Shown: positions 8,509 to 17,977 of the stretch, piece after piece | Numbering within the stretch: the first letter of the stretch is position 1 | Layout of the letters: the number at the start of each line of letters is the position of its first letter | Assembly (NCBI RefSeq): GCF_030845195.1 | Contig: NZ_CP132543.1 | Span: 2,311,501 to 2,375,500, forward strand | From: Sanyastnella coralliicola | GTDB lineage: Bacteria > Bacteroidota > Bacteroidia > Flavobacteriales_D > Sanyastnellaceae | Length of the DNA stretch: 64,000 nt | Direction: 5' to 3' | Notes under the pieces: model-generated | Databases searched by the model: none | The model's input: only the letters and a program-made list of their open reading frames with translations | What the model was told of the DNA's origin: nothing | Position numbers and translations under genes: made by a program

Positions 8509-11340
8509 ATGATGCGATCACTATTGATGATGCTCCTCGTTCTAGGGAGCTCAGTTGTTTTTGGACAGAATAACGATCAATTTCTCCCGCACGAATTAAC
8601 GAGAGAAGAAAAGGCTCGTGCGAATGCGGAGGGATATGCCTTCCCAACAGATCGTGGAATTGAAACTCCTCCAGACTTTCCGAATATCCGTACTGCTGCT
8701 GAGTGGGAGGAAATCCAGGCACTCACCATCGCGTGGCAGAGCTACACTGGAATTCTAAAGCAAATCGTGCATGCGGCAGTCAATGAATGTGAGGTCATCA
8801 TTCTCTCAGAAAACGTATCGTCTACCCAGAACTTTCTGTTGAATAACGATTGGGGTGGCCCCGTTGATCTCACCAACGTTACCATCATCAACACAGACCT
8901 TAACAGCATCTGGATGCGTGATTACGGCGCAAACACCGTTTACGGAAATGAAGTAGATGACCTCTTTCTTGTTGACTGGATTTACAACCGTCCAAGACCA
9001 GACGATGATGTTTCTCCAGAAGCCGTTGCAAACTACTTGGGACTCGATCTTTACAGCACGACTGGTGCGCCCAATGACCTGATGAACACTGGAGGAAACT
9101 ATATGTCTGATGGTTTCGGTCAGGCCTTCTGTTCTGAACTTGTTCTCAATGAAAATGAAGGTGGAAATACAGGTTGGGGCACCACTTACCCTAACCATAC
9201 GGAAGCCGAGATTGATGATATCATGAACCAATTCATGGGGATTGATACCTACATCAAAATGACACCGCTTCCATTTGATGGGATCAACCACATTGACATG
9301 CACATGAAGCTGATCAATGAAGAGACCATTCTAGTCAGCGAATATCCTGAAGGCGTAGCAGATGGACCACAGATTGAAGCGAATATTCAATACATCCAAG
9401 ACAACTTCACTACCAAGTACGGTACGCCTTATAACATCGTGCGAATTCCTGCTCCACCACAACAATCGAACGGAAACTACCCTGACCAAAATGGATGGTA
9501 CTGTACCTACACAAACTCTGTATTCGTTAACAACTCTATTCTTGTCCCGACATACTACGAACAGTACGATACGACAGCACTCCGCATTTACGAAGAGCTA
9601 CTTCCAGGGTATAACATTGTTCCGATCGATTGTGATAACAGCGGTCAGGCGATCATTTCAGCAAGTGGTGCCATTCACTGTATCACCCAAAGTGTGGGTG
9701 TTGAAGATCCTCTCTTGATCTCTTACGAATGCTTACCTGATACTGATGATGAGTTGAATGACTACACGTTGGAAGCCTACATCAATCACCGAACTGGTAT
9801 CGCGAATGCAACGCTTTACTACAAAACAGACCTTAATGATCCATACACCTCGGTAGCGATGACCGATCAGGGCAATAATAACTGGTCTGCTTCAATCCCT
9901 GCTCAACCTTTTGGAACAACTGTTTACTACTACGTTGAAGGTGTGGCGAACAGCGGAAAGACGCAAACTCGTCCTATGCCAGCACCTGCCGGATACAAAG
10001 AGTTTAGAGTAATCAATGCGGTATTTGGATGTACTGACCCAGATGCATGTAATTACGACGCATCAGCCAACATCGATGATGGTTCGTGTGAACTGGCAGG
10101 GTGTACTGATGTGAATGCATGTAACTACAATCCGAATGCAGTGTGCGATAACGGATCATGTGCCATCGGGTTCATCAACCTCGCTATTGACACTGACTGT
10201 TGGGGTAACGAGGTAAGTTGGAATGTTTCTGATGATAACGGAAACATCGTTGCGAACGATGGCAACTATCCCGATCAAACAACGATCAGCGAAGACATCT
10301 GTATCTCCAACGGGTGTTATACCTTCAACATCTTCGATAGTTTCGGAGATGGAATGAACGGTACCGCTTCCGGATGTAATGTCAATGGAAACTACCAAAT
10401 GACAGACACTGAAGGGGCACTGCTCTTCGAAATGGGAGCCGCTGACTACGGTGATGGTACTAGCCATGAGTTCTGTGTCGAGGTTGCGGTTGATACTCCA
10501 GGGTGTACAGATCCAACAGCGTGTAATTATGACCCATTCGCCGTGCTAGATGATGGTAGCTGTATCTACCCTGACGGTTGTACAGATCCGGCAGCTTGTA
10601 ACTATTTCGAGTTCGCCCAATGTGATGATGGTAGCTGTATCATGCCTGATGGTTGTACAGATCCAACGGCTTGTAATTATGATGCTTCCGCACAGTGTGA
10701 TGACGGATCATGTGATTACCTGTCGTGCTTAGGTTGTACAGATCCTACGGCATGTAACTACGACGCTGCCGCTACGCAAGACGACGGTTCATGTTTGACG
10801 ATTTACGGTTGTACAGATACCAATGCGTGTAATTATGACGCTAGCGCGGAATGTGATGACAGCAGTTGTGAGTACCTGTCGTGTTTAGGATGTACTGATA
10901 ACACCGCTTGTAATTACGACGCTTCAGCTACACAGGAAGACGGTTCATGTACCTACGCCGTTACCTACTATCTAGACAATGACATGGATGGATTCGGTAG
11001 CAGTACCTCTCAAGACTTCTGTGATGATCCGGGTCTTGGATGGTCATTGAACGATAGCGATTGTAATGATGACAATCCAGCGATGTATCCTTTTGCTCCT
11101 GCTACCGCGGAAGGAATAGATAACGATTGTAGCGGAATGATTGAAGAAGATGAAGAGGCACCAAGCCCTTGTCTAGGAGACTTTGATAACGATGGAATCA
11201 TCACCACATCGGATCTTCTTGTTCTACTTGGCAATTACGGATGTCTAGAAAACTGTGTTGCTGATCTTGATGGAAACGACATCGTTAACACCGCAGATAT
11301 GCTTGTGATGTTAGGAATTTATGGTCAAACGTGTGAATAA
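8509..11340 (+). CDS. Secreted agmatine/peptidyl-arginine deiminase family protein with Cys-rich repeat tail
   Basis: I choose the ATG at 8509 because it opens a signal peptide (MMRSLLMMLLVLGSSVVFGQ); the in-frame ATG at 8437 would bury it. Residues ~30-410 form a PAD_porph domain: WMRD (135-138), TGGNYMSDG, H261-x-D263 and the nucleophile Cys391 in AIHCITQS. The family hydrolyses guanidino groups of agmatine or peptidyl-arginine. After a beta-sandwich come eight ~24-residue GCTD..ACNYD...DDGSC repeats, interrupted by a ~100-residue D.WG.E domain. A MopE-like DxDxDG segment and two dockerin-like EF-hand motifs (DFDNDGIITTSDLL; DLDGNDIVNTADML) follow. There is no canonical T9SS C-terminal domain. 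Substrate (agmatine versus protein arginine) is not decidable here. Confidence 0.85.
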   Translation: MMRSLLMMLLVLGSSVVFGQNNDQFLPHELTREEKARANAEGYAFPTDRGIETPPDFPNIRTAAEWEEIQALTIAWQSYTGILKQIVHAAVNECEVIILSENVSSTQNFLLNNDWGGPVDLTNVTIINTDLNSIWMRDYGANTVYGNEVDDLFLVDWIYNRPRPDDDVSPEAVANYLGLDLYSTTGAPNDLMNTGGNYMSDGFGQAFCSELVLNENEGGNTGWGTTYPNHTEAEIDDIMNQFMGIDTYIKMTPLPFDGINHIDMHMKLINEETILVSEYPEGVADGPQIEANIQYIQDNFTTKYGTPYNIVRIPAPPQQSNGNYPDQNGWYCTYTNSVFVNNSILVPTYYEQYDTTALRIYEELLPGYNIVPIDCDNSGQAIISASGAIHCITQSVGVEDPLLISYECLPDTDDELNDYTLEAYINHRTGIANATLYYKTDLNDPYTSVAMTDQGNNNWSASIPAQPFGTTVYYYVEGVANSGKTQTRPMPAPAGYKEFRVINAVFGCTDPDACNYDASANIDDGSCELAGCTDVNACNYNPNAVCDNGSCAIGFINLAIDTDCWGNEVSWNVSDDNGNIVANDGNYPDQTTISEDICISNGCYTFNIFDSFGDGMNGTASGCNVNGNYQMTDTEGALLFEMGAADYGDGTSHEFCVEVAVDTPGCTDPTACNYDPFAVLDDGSCIYPDGCTDPAACNYFEFAQCDDGSCIMPDGCTDPTACNYDASAQCDDGSCDYLSCLGCTDPTACNYDAAATQDDGSCLTIYGCTDTNACNYDASAECDDSSCEYLSCLGCTDNTACNYDASATQEDGSCTYAVTYYLDNDMDGFGSSTSQDFCDDPGLGWSLNDSDCNDDNPAMYPFAPATAEGIDNDCSGMIEEDEEAPSPCLGDFDNDGIITTSDLLVLLGNYGCLENCVADLDGNDIVNTADMLVMLGIYGQTCE

Positions 11341-11360
11341 CGCAATGTTGACCACATAGA

Positions 11361-11391
11361 AAAGCCGCTCCTTTCGGAGCGGCTTTTTCAT
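11361..11391. terminator. Hairpin terminator between convergent genes
   Basis: An 11-bp stem (AAAGCCGCTCC / GGAGCGGCTTT) with a TTTC loop, followed by a T-run, 20 nt after the deiminase stop. An A-run on the other side could also serve the convergent BNR gene. Confidence 0.88.
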
Positions 11392-11406
11392 TTCCTGGTG
11401 GAACGA

Positions 11407-13479
11407 TTAACGCTTCATCACTATGGTTGAGTAATTGATCTCTGCAATGTGCAGTACATAACTACCCGTAGGTAATGCACTTAAATCAAGTACTTGTTGA
11501 GTTGAGCTAAGCGTGAAAGAAGCTACTGCTCTGCCAGAAAGATCCCATACAGTTAACACCTTACCTGCTGGGAGATCTCCTTGAATATTGACCAAACCGC
11601 TTGAAGGGTTTGGATACACCGTAATTTCGTGTGCGAATGACTCATCTACATTGATGGTTCCGCCTTCGCCGTAGACCCAAACACTTGACTGTGTGGTACC
11701 AGCGTAGATATTGCCATTGTTCGTCTGAATGAGCTCATTGACCACTACTGGGATCGATCCCATCTCCGTTGCTTGCTCCCAACCACCGTTTGCGCCGATC
11801 TTGAAGAACATGCCCGGGAATTGCCAATCAAACGGACTGGTTTGGAAGTAGGTATCGCTTCCCAAGGTCCAAATGTTGACTGGAGAGTAGATTGATTGAT
11901 TCGGCACTCCGTCCATCATGACTGTCCAAGTAGCGCCGTTATCAGTTGATTCACGGTATTCGATTTGACCTGTCCAGCTCAAGGTAAATGCACCGATCAA
12001 ACGATCAGCCGTTCCTTGAATTTGCACGGCGAAATCGTTCCATGTGTGATCCCAGGTCACTCCGTTATCACTCGAAATAGCATATCCTTTGCTTGTGCTC
12101 GCGTATAAGTTTGAACCAATCTTTTCGATATGGTCGATGGTGACCTGAATCAATTCCTGCTCTGCATTGATCGTTGATGCATTGAATGTGTTACCTCCAT
12201 CTGTTGAGTAGTAGATCGCTCCGTAGTAGTTGTCTACTCCTCCAATGAGGAGAATATCATCGTTGTAAATTTCGCTGACCTGACCTACGAATGGATTGTC
12301 TAGGTTAGTCCAGCTGGCACCATTGTCAGTACTTGTATAGAGCTCGTATGTCAATTCCGCGCTAGCGAACCAAGCATCATCACCATAGCTTACGAGAACC
12401 ATCGCCTGGTCATCAACGTTTGCAGAAATGTTGTCCCAGTCATTGGCGCCTTCTGCATTTGTATAGAGTTGACCGTTGCCTAAGGCCATCATCAAACTAC
12501 CGTTGGAAGCGACTTCTGTGATCGTAGCAAACGGAAATCCTGGAGCGTATGAATCACCTGTTTCTGGGTCGTATTCTACCGGACCTCCGTTTGTTGCGAA
12601 CCATAACACGCCGTTGTATTCTACGATCTTGCCGTATCCTCCGCCACCGGTAAAGCCTTCCCAAACGAGATTCCAGCTTTCGCCGTTATCATCGCTTCTC
12701 CATAGACCGTCGAGACCTGTTGCGTATACAGAACCTTCATAGACATAGAGGTCGACGATGACATTCAGATCGTTATTTGAAACGAATGTTTCACCCATAT
12801 CATCAGTGTAATAGAGTCCTTCACCTCCACTCATATTGGTTCCAGCGAAAATGCGATCACCGAGCTGAGCTACACAAGTCACGCTGGTTCCAAAACCTAT
12901 AGACGGGTTGTCGCTCGTCACCGTCCATGTAGCTCCGTTATCTGCTGTGTAATTAATTTGACCATTGGGAATGGCCCACACATGGTTTTCTGTGGCATCA
13001 AGACCGTAACAAATTCCATCAATGCCTACTGCTTCCCATGTTTGTCCTTGATCTGTCGACTTGCGGATGAAGTTGGTTCCACTCATGTAAATGTCGTCAC
13101 CAAGAGTGGTCGCATGTGACGGAACCGCAGAAGGAAATCCTGCGATCGTAGGCATGCCTTCGAAGCTTGGGTCCCAGTTCAAACCACCATCTGTCGAACG
13201 GTAAACACGATCACCGTTATTGGTTCCCATGACTATCGCGTTGCCCACGCTGGCAAAGCAATAGGGGTTCACGTAATCAGGAACCGTTTCAATGATATCC
13301 CAAGTTTGTCCGTCATCAGTGGAGCGGTACAGAGAAGTGTTCACCCCAGCGAGCAAGAAATCATCGCCTGCGTAAAGTCCGATGCACGTTCCCCCGCCGA
13401 TGGGACCACCCATCGGAGTGAATTGAGCGAAGCTGGTTGCCGCGATGAGAGATAGAAAAAGTGTAGCCAGTGTTTTCAT
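11407..13479 (-). CDS. T9SS-secreted BNR/WD40-like beta-propeller protein
   Basis: The start is set at 13479, where MKTLATLFLSLIAATSFAQ gives a signal peptide; upstream in-frame codons would overlap the SulP promoter and lack a signal. The ~690-aa mature protein is built of many sialidase/VPS10-like BNR repeats (S.DNG.TW motifs such as STDDGQTW, STDGGLNW, SSDNGVTW). It ends in a type A T9SS sorting domain (VYPNPSSGLVNIQG ... LPTGSYVLHI ... KR). BNR propellers occur in glycosidases and adhesins; no sialidase catalytic set is visible, so a binding or structural surface role is more likely. Confidence 0.85.
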   Translation of the reverse strand: MKTLATLFLSLIAATSFAQFTPMGGPIGGGTCIGLYAGDDFLLAGVNTSLYRSTDDGQTWDIIETVPDYVNPYCFASVGNAIVMGTNNGDRVYRSTDGGLNWDPSFEGMPTIAGFPSAVPSHATTLGDDIYMSGTNFIRKSTDQGQTWEAVGIDGICYGLDATENHVWAIPNGQINYTADNGATWTVTSDNPSIGFGTSVTCVAQLGDRIFAGTNMSGGEGLYYTDDMGETFVSNNDLNVIVDLYVYEGSVYATGLDGLWRSDDNGESWNLVWEGFTGGGGYGKIVEYNGVLWFATNGGPVEYDPETGDSYAPGFPFATITEVASNGSLMMALGNGQLYTNAEGANDWDNISANVDDQAMVLVSYGDDAWFASAELTYELYTSTDNGASWTNLDNPFVGQVSEIYNDDILLIGGVDNYYGAIYYSTDGGNTFNASTINAEQELIQVTIDHIEKIGSNLYASTSKGYAISSDNGVTWDHTWNDFAVQIQGTADRLIGAFTLSWTGQIEYRESTDNGATWTVMMDGVPNQSIYSPVNIWTLGSDTYFQTSPFDWQFPGMFFKIGANGGWEQATEMGSIPVVVNELIQTNNGNIYAGTTQSSVWVYGEGGTINVDESFAHEITVYPNPSSGLVNIQGDLPAGKVLTVWDLSGRAVASFTLSSTQQVLDLSALPTGSYVLHIAEINYSTIVMKR

Positions 13480-13561
13480 AATCATTGGTTTTAATGCAAA
13501 TGTCAGTTGCAAGGTGGCGCATGTCACTACGCCATATGACGCATTTTTGATGTAGTACCGC

Positions 13562-13594
13562 TTGGGTCCAATCCAGAAGTAAAGCGTATCTTTG
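13562..13594 (+). promoter_or_regulatory. Putative sigma-A promoter of the SulP gene
   Basis: TTG (13562-13564), a 22-nt spacer and TATCTTTG (13587-13594) fit the Bacteroidota TTG-N17..23-TAnnTTTG promoter. It decides the start of the downstream gene: the upstream TTG codon at 13592 lies inside the -7 box, so translation must begin at the ATG at 13619. Confidence 0.65.
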
Positions 13595-13618
13595 CCCCTT
13601 TTTTCCAACGACTTAGCC

Positions 13619-15235
13619 ATGCTGCAAAGACTGTTTCACAACTTCACCCACAACCCAAAGAATGACATCCTTTCAGGACTCACAGTAGCGCTCGCGCTGG
13701 TACCTGAAGCGGTAGCCTTTGCCTTTGTTGCGGGACTAGACCCTCTTGTGGGACTCTATGGTGCCTTCATCATGGGACTTCTCACAGCACTTTTGGGTGG
13801 TCGTCCAGGAATGATTTCTGGAGCAACGGGAGCAACGGCGGTTGTAATGATTCCATTGATCGCGAAGGGAAATGAAATCGGACTTGGTCTCGATAATCCT
13901 ATCGCTGATTTGGGTGTGCAATGGCTCTTTGTGACACTACTCATTGTAGGGGTAATCCAAGCTAGTGCCGGATTCTTAAGACTTGGCAAGTTCATACGTC
14001 TCATCCCCTATCCGGTAATGCTCGGATTTGTGAATGGATTGGCCATTGTGATTGGTAAAGCCCAGCTTGGGATGTTCTATGAAACAGTAGATGGCGAAAG
14101 TCAACTCCTCAGCGGAAATGATCTCTGGATCATGATTGGTCTCGTGGCTTTAACCATGGGAATCATGGTTGGGTTGCCTAAGCTCACGAAAGCAATTCCA
14201 GCGGCTTTGACAGCCATCGTTGTGGTGGCATTAATTACCATCTTCGGGGGCATTGACGTAGCTACGGTTGGGTCATTCATTCGCGACGGAGGTGGTGACG
14301 GATTGAAAGGGAGCATGCCAACCTTGAACCTTCACATTTTTGATAACCTCGGTACCATTTCTGGGCATTGGGGACTCGTCTTCTTGGTAGCTTGTCAGAT
14401 CGCAGCGATTGGTTTGATCGAATCGCTGATGACCCTGAACCTCGTTGATGAATTGACCGAAACACGCGGAAGCGGAAATCGTGAAAGTGTAGCCCAAGGA
14501 TTGGCCAACTTTGTGAATGGTTTCTTCGGTGGAATGGGTGGTTGTGCCATGATCGGTCAATCGATCATCAATGTCAATAGTGGTGGACGTGGCCGTCTAT
14601 CAGGTGTAACAGCAGCCGTGATGCTGTTGGTGTTCATCCTTTTCGCTTCCGAATACATCGAACAGATTCCGATTGCAGCACTTGTTGGGGTAATGTTTAT
14701 GGTGGTGATCGGAACATTCGCATGGAGTTCATTCCGCATTCTACACAAGATTCCGTTGAGTGACGCTATTGTCTTGGTTGCTGTATCTGCCATCACCGTA
14801 TGGATGGATCTGGCAGTAGCTGTACTTGCCGGGGTAATTATCAGTGCATTGGTATTCGCTTGGAAGAATGCAACGATGATTCGAGCACGCAAGCGCACCA
14901 AGAATGACGGAACGAAAGTTTACGAGATCTGGGGACCACTTTTCTTCGGTTCTGTGACAGCCTTCAACTCAAAGTTTGATGTAAAGAATGATCCTGACAA
15001 GATTGAGATTGATTTTATTGAATCTCGTGTGAGTGACCACTCTGGAATTGAAGCTATTCGCGGTATTGCCAACAAATACTTAGAACAAGGAAAAGAGGTG
15101 AAACTAACGCACCTCAGTCCTGAGTGCAAAACCATCTTGCTGAAGGCAAACGACAAATTCGAATCGATCATTGAGACATCCATCGATGATCCGCGTTACC
15201 ACGTGGTAACAGATTTGATGGACGCCGAAGCATAG
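13619..15235 (+). CDS. SulP family inorganic anion transporter with STAS domain
   Basis: A 538-aa inner-membrane protein. Residues ~1-400 contain the 12-14 transmembrane core of SulP/SLC26 transporters, with the N-terminal signature ALALVPEAVAFAFVAGLDPLVGLYGAF. The C-terminal ~110 residues look like a cytosolic STAS domain. SulP members move sulfate, bicarbonate or other anions, usually with Na+ or H+; the N-terminal motif resembles bicarbonate and sulfate carriers alike. The ATG at 13619 follows a clear promoter. The gene is monocistronic and is followed at once by heptad repeats. The transported ion is unknown. Confidence 0.88.
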   Translation: MLQRLFHNFTHNPKNDILSGLTVALALVPEAVAFAFVAGLDPLVGLYGAFIMGLLTALLGGRPGMISGATGATAVVMIPLIAKGNEIGLGLDNPIADLGVQWLFVTLLIVGVIQASAGFLRLGKFIRLIPYPVMLGFVNGLAIVIGKAQLGMFYETVDGESQLLSGNDLWIMIGLVALTMGIMVGLPKLTKAIPAALTAIVVVALITIFGGIDVATVGSFIRDGGGDGLKGSMPTLNLHIFDNLGTISGHWGLVFLVACQIAAIGLIESLMTLNLVDELTETRGSGNRESVAQGLANFVNGFFGGMGGCAMIGQSIINVNSGGRGRLSGVTAAVMLLVFILFASEYIEQIPIAALVGVMFMVVIGTFAWSSFRILHKIPLSDAIVLVAVSAITVWMDLAVAVLAGVIISALVFAWKNATMIRARKRTKNDGTKVYEIWGPLFFGSVTAFNSKFDVKNDPDKIEIDFIESRVSDHSGIEAIRGIANKYLEQGKEVKLTHLSPECKTILLKANDKFESIIETSIDDPRYHVVTDLMDAEA

Positions 15236-15240
15236 CTCTT

Positions 15241-15339
15241 GTGGTAGGCGTTAGGCTTTAGGCGTTAGGCGTTAGGCGTTAGGCGTTAGATAGCTTCAAT
15301 TCGTCTACCGTCAACCGTCCACTGTCCACCGTCAACCAA
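15241..15339 (+). repeat. Heptad repeat block (GGCGTTA and CCGTCAA families)
   Basis: About seven units of GGCGTTA/GGCTTTA type are followed after ~15 nt by about five units of CCGTCAA/CCGTCCA/CTGTCCA type. It occupies the gap after the SulP stop codon. Confidence 0.85.
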
Positions 15340-15426
15340 TCAGCAGATTCGAACACAAGAAGAGTAGATTCGGACACATCAGAGCGAATGGTTCATCTGA
15401 CCTTTGTACCAACAAAGACTTAGAAC

Positions 15427-16188
15427 ATGAACAATCAAAAAATCGCTCTCGTAACGGGAGGTAGCAGAGGTATCGGACGTGAAATCGTAATGAGCCTTGC
15501 GCAACAAGGGACAAATGTGGTATTTACTTACCACTCAAATCAAGAAGCAGCCAATGAAGTGATTGCTGCGGTGAAAGAAACAGGAGCCCATGCAGAGGCA
15601 TTACAACTCGACTCTCGTGATGTAAAGTCGTTTGAAGCATTTGCTAATGGCTTGAAAGAGACGCTTTCCTCTAGTTTCAATTCAGATAAACTAGACTACC
15701 TAATCAACAACGCCGGAACAGGAGCTTTCGGAACAGTAGATCAGACAGCGGAAGAGCAATTCGATGAAATGATGAACATCCACTTCAAAGGAGTCTACTT
15801 CCTGACTCAGCAGCTTTTAGGACACTTGAATGACGGCGGAAGCATCGTAAACATCTCTTCAGGATTGACGCGCTTCTCCTTCCCTGGTTTCTCAGCTTAC
15901 GCTTCAATGAAAGGTGGTGTGGAAGTCTACACACGTTACTTAGCCAAAGAACTAGGGTCACGCGGTATCCGTGCCAACAGCCTAGCTCCTGGAGCTATCG
16001 CAACAGAATTCGGAGGCGGAGTTAACAAGCACGACGAAGAAAAGCGAGGTATCATCTCGTCGATCACAGCCCTCGGTCGCGTAGGCGAACCAGAAGACAT
16101 CGGCGGCGCCGTAGCCTTCTTATGCTCAGACGCCTCAAAATGGGTGAACGGACAACGAATTGAGGCTTCTGGGGGGATGCTCGTCTAA
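15427..16188 (+). CDS. SDR family NAD(P)-dependent oxidoreductase
   Basis: A 253-aa classical short-chain dehydrogenase/reductase: cofactor motif TGGSRGIG (10-17), structural NNAG, catalytic Ser in VNISSG, and YASMK as the Tyr-x-x-x-Lys pair, then the PGAIATEF loop and a C-terminal GQRIEASGG. It is close to 3-oxoacyl-ACP reductase-like and glucose-dehydrogenase-like SDRs; substrate cannot be read from sequence. The AraC regulator gene follows on the same strand after a repeat-filled gap and may control it. Confidence 0.9.
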   Translation: MNNQKIALVTGGSRGIGREIVMSLAQQGTNVVFTYHSNQEAANEVIAAVKETGAHAEALQLDSRDVKSFEAFANGLKETLSSSFNSDKLDYLINNAGTGAFGTVDQTAEEQFDEMMNIHFKGVYFLTQQLLGHLNDGGSIVNISSGLTRFSFPGFSAYASMKGGVEVYTRYLAKELGSRGIRANSLAPGAIATEFGGGVNKHDEEKRGIISSITALGRVGEPEDIGGAVAFLCSDASKWVNGQRIEASGGMLV

Positions 16189-16291
16189 AGGCGTAAGGCC
16201 TATGGCTTATGGCTTAAGCCTTAGGCTATGGTCTTCTGTTCCCGGATTCAAAACAGCATACAGCCTACGGCCTACTGCCTACAATCCCATG
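16189..16291 (+). repeat. Heptad repeat block (GGCTTAT / GCCTACG family)
   Basis: Degenerate 7-nt units of AAGGCCT, ATGGCTT, AAGCCTT type, then after ~45 nt inverted-sense units (ATACAGC, CTACGGC, CTACTGC). Because both orientations are present, the two halves can partly pair. Confidence 0.75.
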
Positions 16292-16311
16292 TATTAATTA
16301 ACTTCCAACCA

Positions 16312-17223
16312 ATGAACGCACCACGCAAAATCAATAGCATTTCTGAATTCCATAAGCTGCATGGCTTGGGGAGTTCTTTGCACCCCATGATCAGTTTAGT
16401 TGATTATACCGAGTTGACTAGAAGCGCTGACTATTATGGTGAAGACTGGATGATTGGGTACTATTCCATCGGCATGAAACGCAATGTAGGGACGATGCGG
16501 TACGGACAGACCAGTTATGATTTTGATGAGGGCGTGATGACCTTCATTGCTCCCGGTCAGGTGATTCGCATAGAACCGAATCAACGAGAAGACAGAACAC
16601 CGAGTGGATGGCTCTTACTGTTCCATCCTGATTTCATCTTGAATTCCGCGCTAGCGGAGAAGTTCAAACAATATGAATTCTTCGGATATTCAATCAATGA
16701 GGCCCTTTTCCTCTCTGAACGGGAGGAGAAGGTCATCATTGACATCTTGCACCAAATTGAACAGGAGTATCAATCGAATATTGACAACTTCAGCCAAGAC
16801 ATTATCCTCGCTCACCTCGATGTGCTCCTCACCTACGCCGAGCGATTCTACCACCGCCAATTCAACACCCGTAAACCTGAAGGACACGCTATTCTAACGC
16901 GTCTTGAAAAGGTATTGAATGAGCAATTTGAAGCCGATGATTTGATCCACAAGGGAATTCCGAGTGTCAATGATGTGGCGAATACACTGAATCTCTCCCC
17001 GAATTATCTAAGCAATCTGCTGAAGGTCCACACAGGACAAAGCACGCAGCAACACATTCACGACAAGCTGATTGAAAAGGCAAAAGAGAAACTCGGCAAA
17101 AAAGAACTCAGCGTCTCAGAGGTGGCTTATGAGCTCGGCTTTGAGTATTCTCAATCGTTTTCAAAGCTGTTTAAGGCGAAGACGAATATGTCGCCAAGTG
17201 AGTTTAGGAATTCTTTGAATTAG
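16312..17223 (+). CDS. AraC family transcriptional regulator
   Basis: The start is placed at 16312 (MNAPRKINSISEFHKLHG); upstream in-frame codons are made of repeat sequence and look artefactual. Residues ~1-170 are a cupin-like AraC N-terminal sensor domain. Residues ~205-303 contain the two helix-turn-helix motifs of AraC/XylS (VNDVANTLNLSPNYLSNLLK; LSVSEVAYELGFEYSQSFSKLFKAKTNMSPSEFR). Such regulators often control adjacent oxidoreductases, here possibly the preceding SDR gene. The inducer is unknown. Confidence 0.88.
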   Translation: MNAPRKINSISEFHKLHGLGSSLHPMISLVDYTELTRSADYYGEDWMIGYYSIGMKRNVGTMRYGQTSYDFDEGVMTFIAPGQVIRIEPNQREDRTPSGWLLLFHPDFILNSALAEKFKQYEFFGYSINEALFLSEREEKVIIDILHQIEQEYQSNIDNFSQDIILAHLDVLLTYAERFYHRQFNTRKPEGHAILTRLEKVLNEQFEADDLIHKGIPSVNDVANTLNLSPNYLSNLLKVHTGQSTQQHIHDKLIEKAKEKLGKKELSVSEVAYELGFEYSQSFSKLFKAKTNMSPSEFRNSLN

Positions 17224-17376
17224 ACAAGGGTCCAGGGTCTAGGGTCGAGAGTCGAGGGTCGAGGGTCGAGGGTCGAGAACAAAAGACATCTTCAACGGAT
17301 TCCATTCTATTTCCGTCTACCGTCTACTGTCTAACGTCAACCTCCAGTCCACGGTCCACAGTCCACATTTCTACCG
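17224..17376 (+). repeat. Heptad repeat block (GGTCGAG and CCGTCTA/CAGTCCA families)
   Basis: Seven units GGTCCAG, GGTCTAG, GGTCGAG (x5 with variants), then ~45 nt of spacer, then CCGTCTA, CCGTCTA, CTGTCTA, ACGTCAA and CAGTCCA, CGGTCCA, CAGTCCA. It follows the AraC stop directly. The rest of the gap to 17466 shows no gene. Confidence 0.85.
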
Positions 17377-17466
17377 CCTGCCATCCCCCAAGTCCAATCC
17401 TCCGATTCTCCCTCTTCGTCTCCCCTAAAACCCTAACTTGGTTTCACACATTTAACGCGAACCATC

Positions 17467-17838
17467 ATGTCGAAACAAGAAAAACTGTACGAGACCTTAG
17501 GAGAGTTACTTTACGCTGTAGCGATGGCTGACGGCGTAATTCAGTCGGAAGAGTCTGATGCTATGAAAAGCCTTCTCAAAAACCATCCATGGGCTACTAC
17601 CATTTCGTGGTCGTTCGATTATGAAGTAGCTAAGGAGAATAAGGTAGAAGATGTCTACAAGAAAGCAGTCAGCTACTGCCACAGCTATGGCCCAACACCA
17701 GAGTATGAAGAGTTCATCAGCGCAATGGAAATGATCGCTAATGCACACGAAGGAACAAGCAATGAAGAAGCAGAAATTGTGACTGGGTTCTCACGTGACT
17801 TGATTGCGCGGTTTAGGAGAGATCTTGGGATTAAGTAA
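17467..17838 (+). CDS. TerB-like small helical protein
   Basis: A 123-aa soluble all-helical protein. The segment LGELLYAVAMADGVIQSEESDAMKSLL matches the acidic, metal-binding first helix pair of the TerB/DjlA-like fold (A.ADG.I...E). TerB domains are found in tellurite-resistance and phage-response operons, but lone copies like this are common and of unknown role. It is isolated by repeat blocks on both sides. Confidence 0.65.
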   Translation: MSKQEKLYETLGELLYAVAMADGVIQSEESDAMKSLLKNHPWATTISWSFDYEVAKENKVEDVYKKAVSYCHSYGPTPEYEEFISAMEMIANAHEGTSNEEAEIVTGFSRDLIARFRRDLGIK

Positions 17839-17842
17839 TCAG

Positions 17843-17975
17843 TCTAGGGACGAGGGTCTAGAGACTAGAGACTAAAGACTAAAGACTTTGGTTATTAATC
17901 TATAAACGATAATCGATGGTCGATAACTACGTACCACGAACCACGAACCACGTACCACGAACCACGTACCAAGCC
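17843..17975 (+). repeat. Heptad repeat block with three different unit families
   Basis: Three consecutive arrays with period 7: GTCTAGA/GACTAGA/GACTAAA; then TAATCTA, TAAACGA, TAATCGA, TGGTCGA, TAACTAC; then ACGTACC/ACGAACC six times. Sequence changes completely between arrays, yet the period stays at 7 nt. Confidence 0.88.
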
Positions 17976-17977
17976 CC

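Noticed and set aside
17467-17838. TerB-like gene as part of a tellurite-resistance (ter) cluster
   Set aside because: No TerC, TerD, TerE or related genes are near; it is a lone TerB-fold protein.
17843-17975. Possible CRISPR-like array
   Set aside because: Units are contiguous 7-mers without spacers, and no cas genes are in the window.
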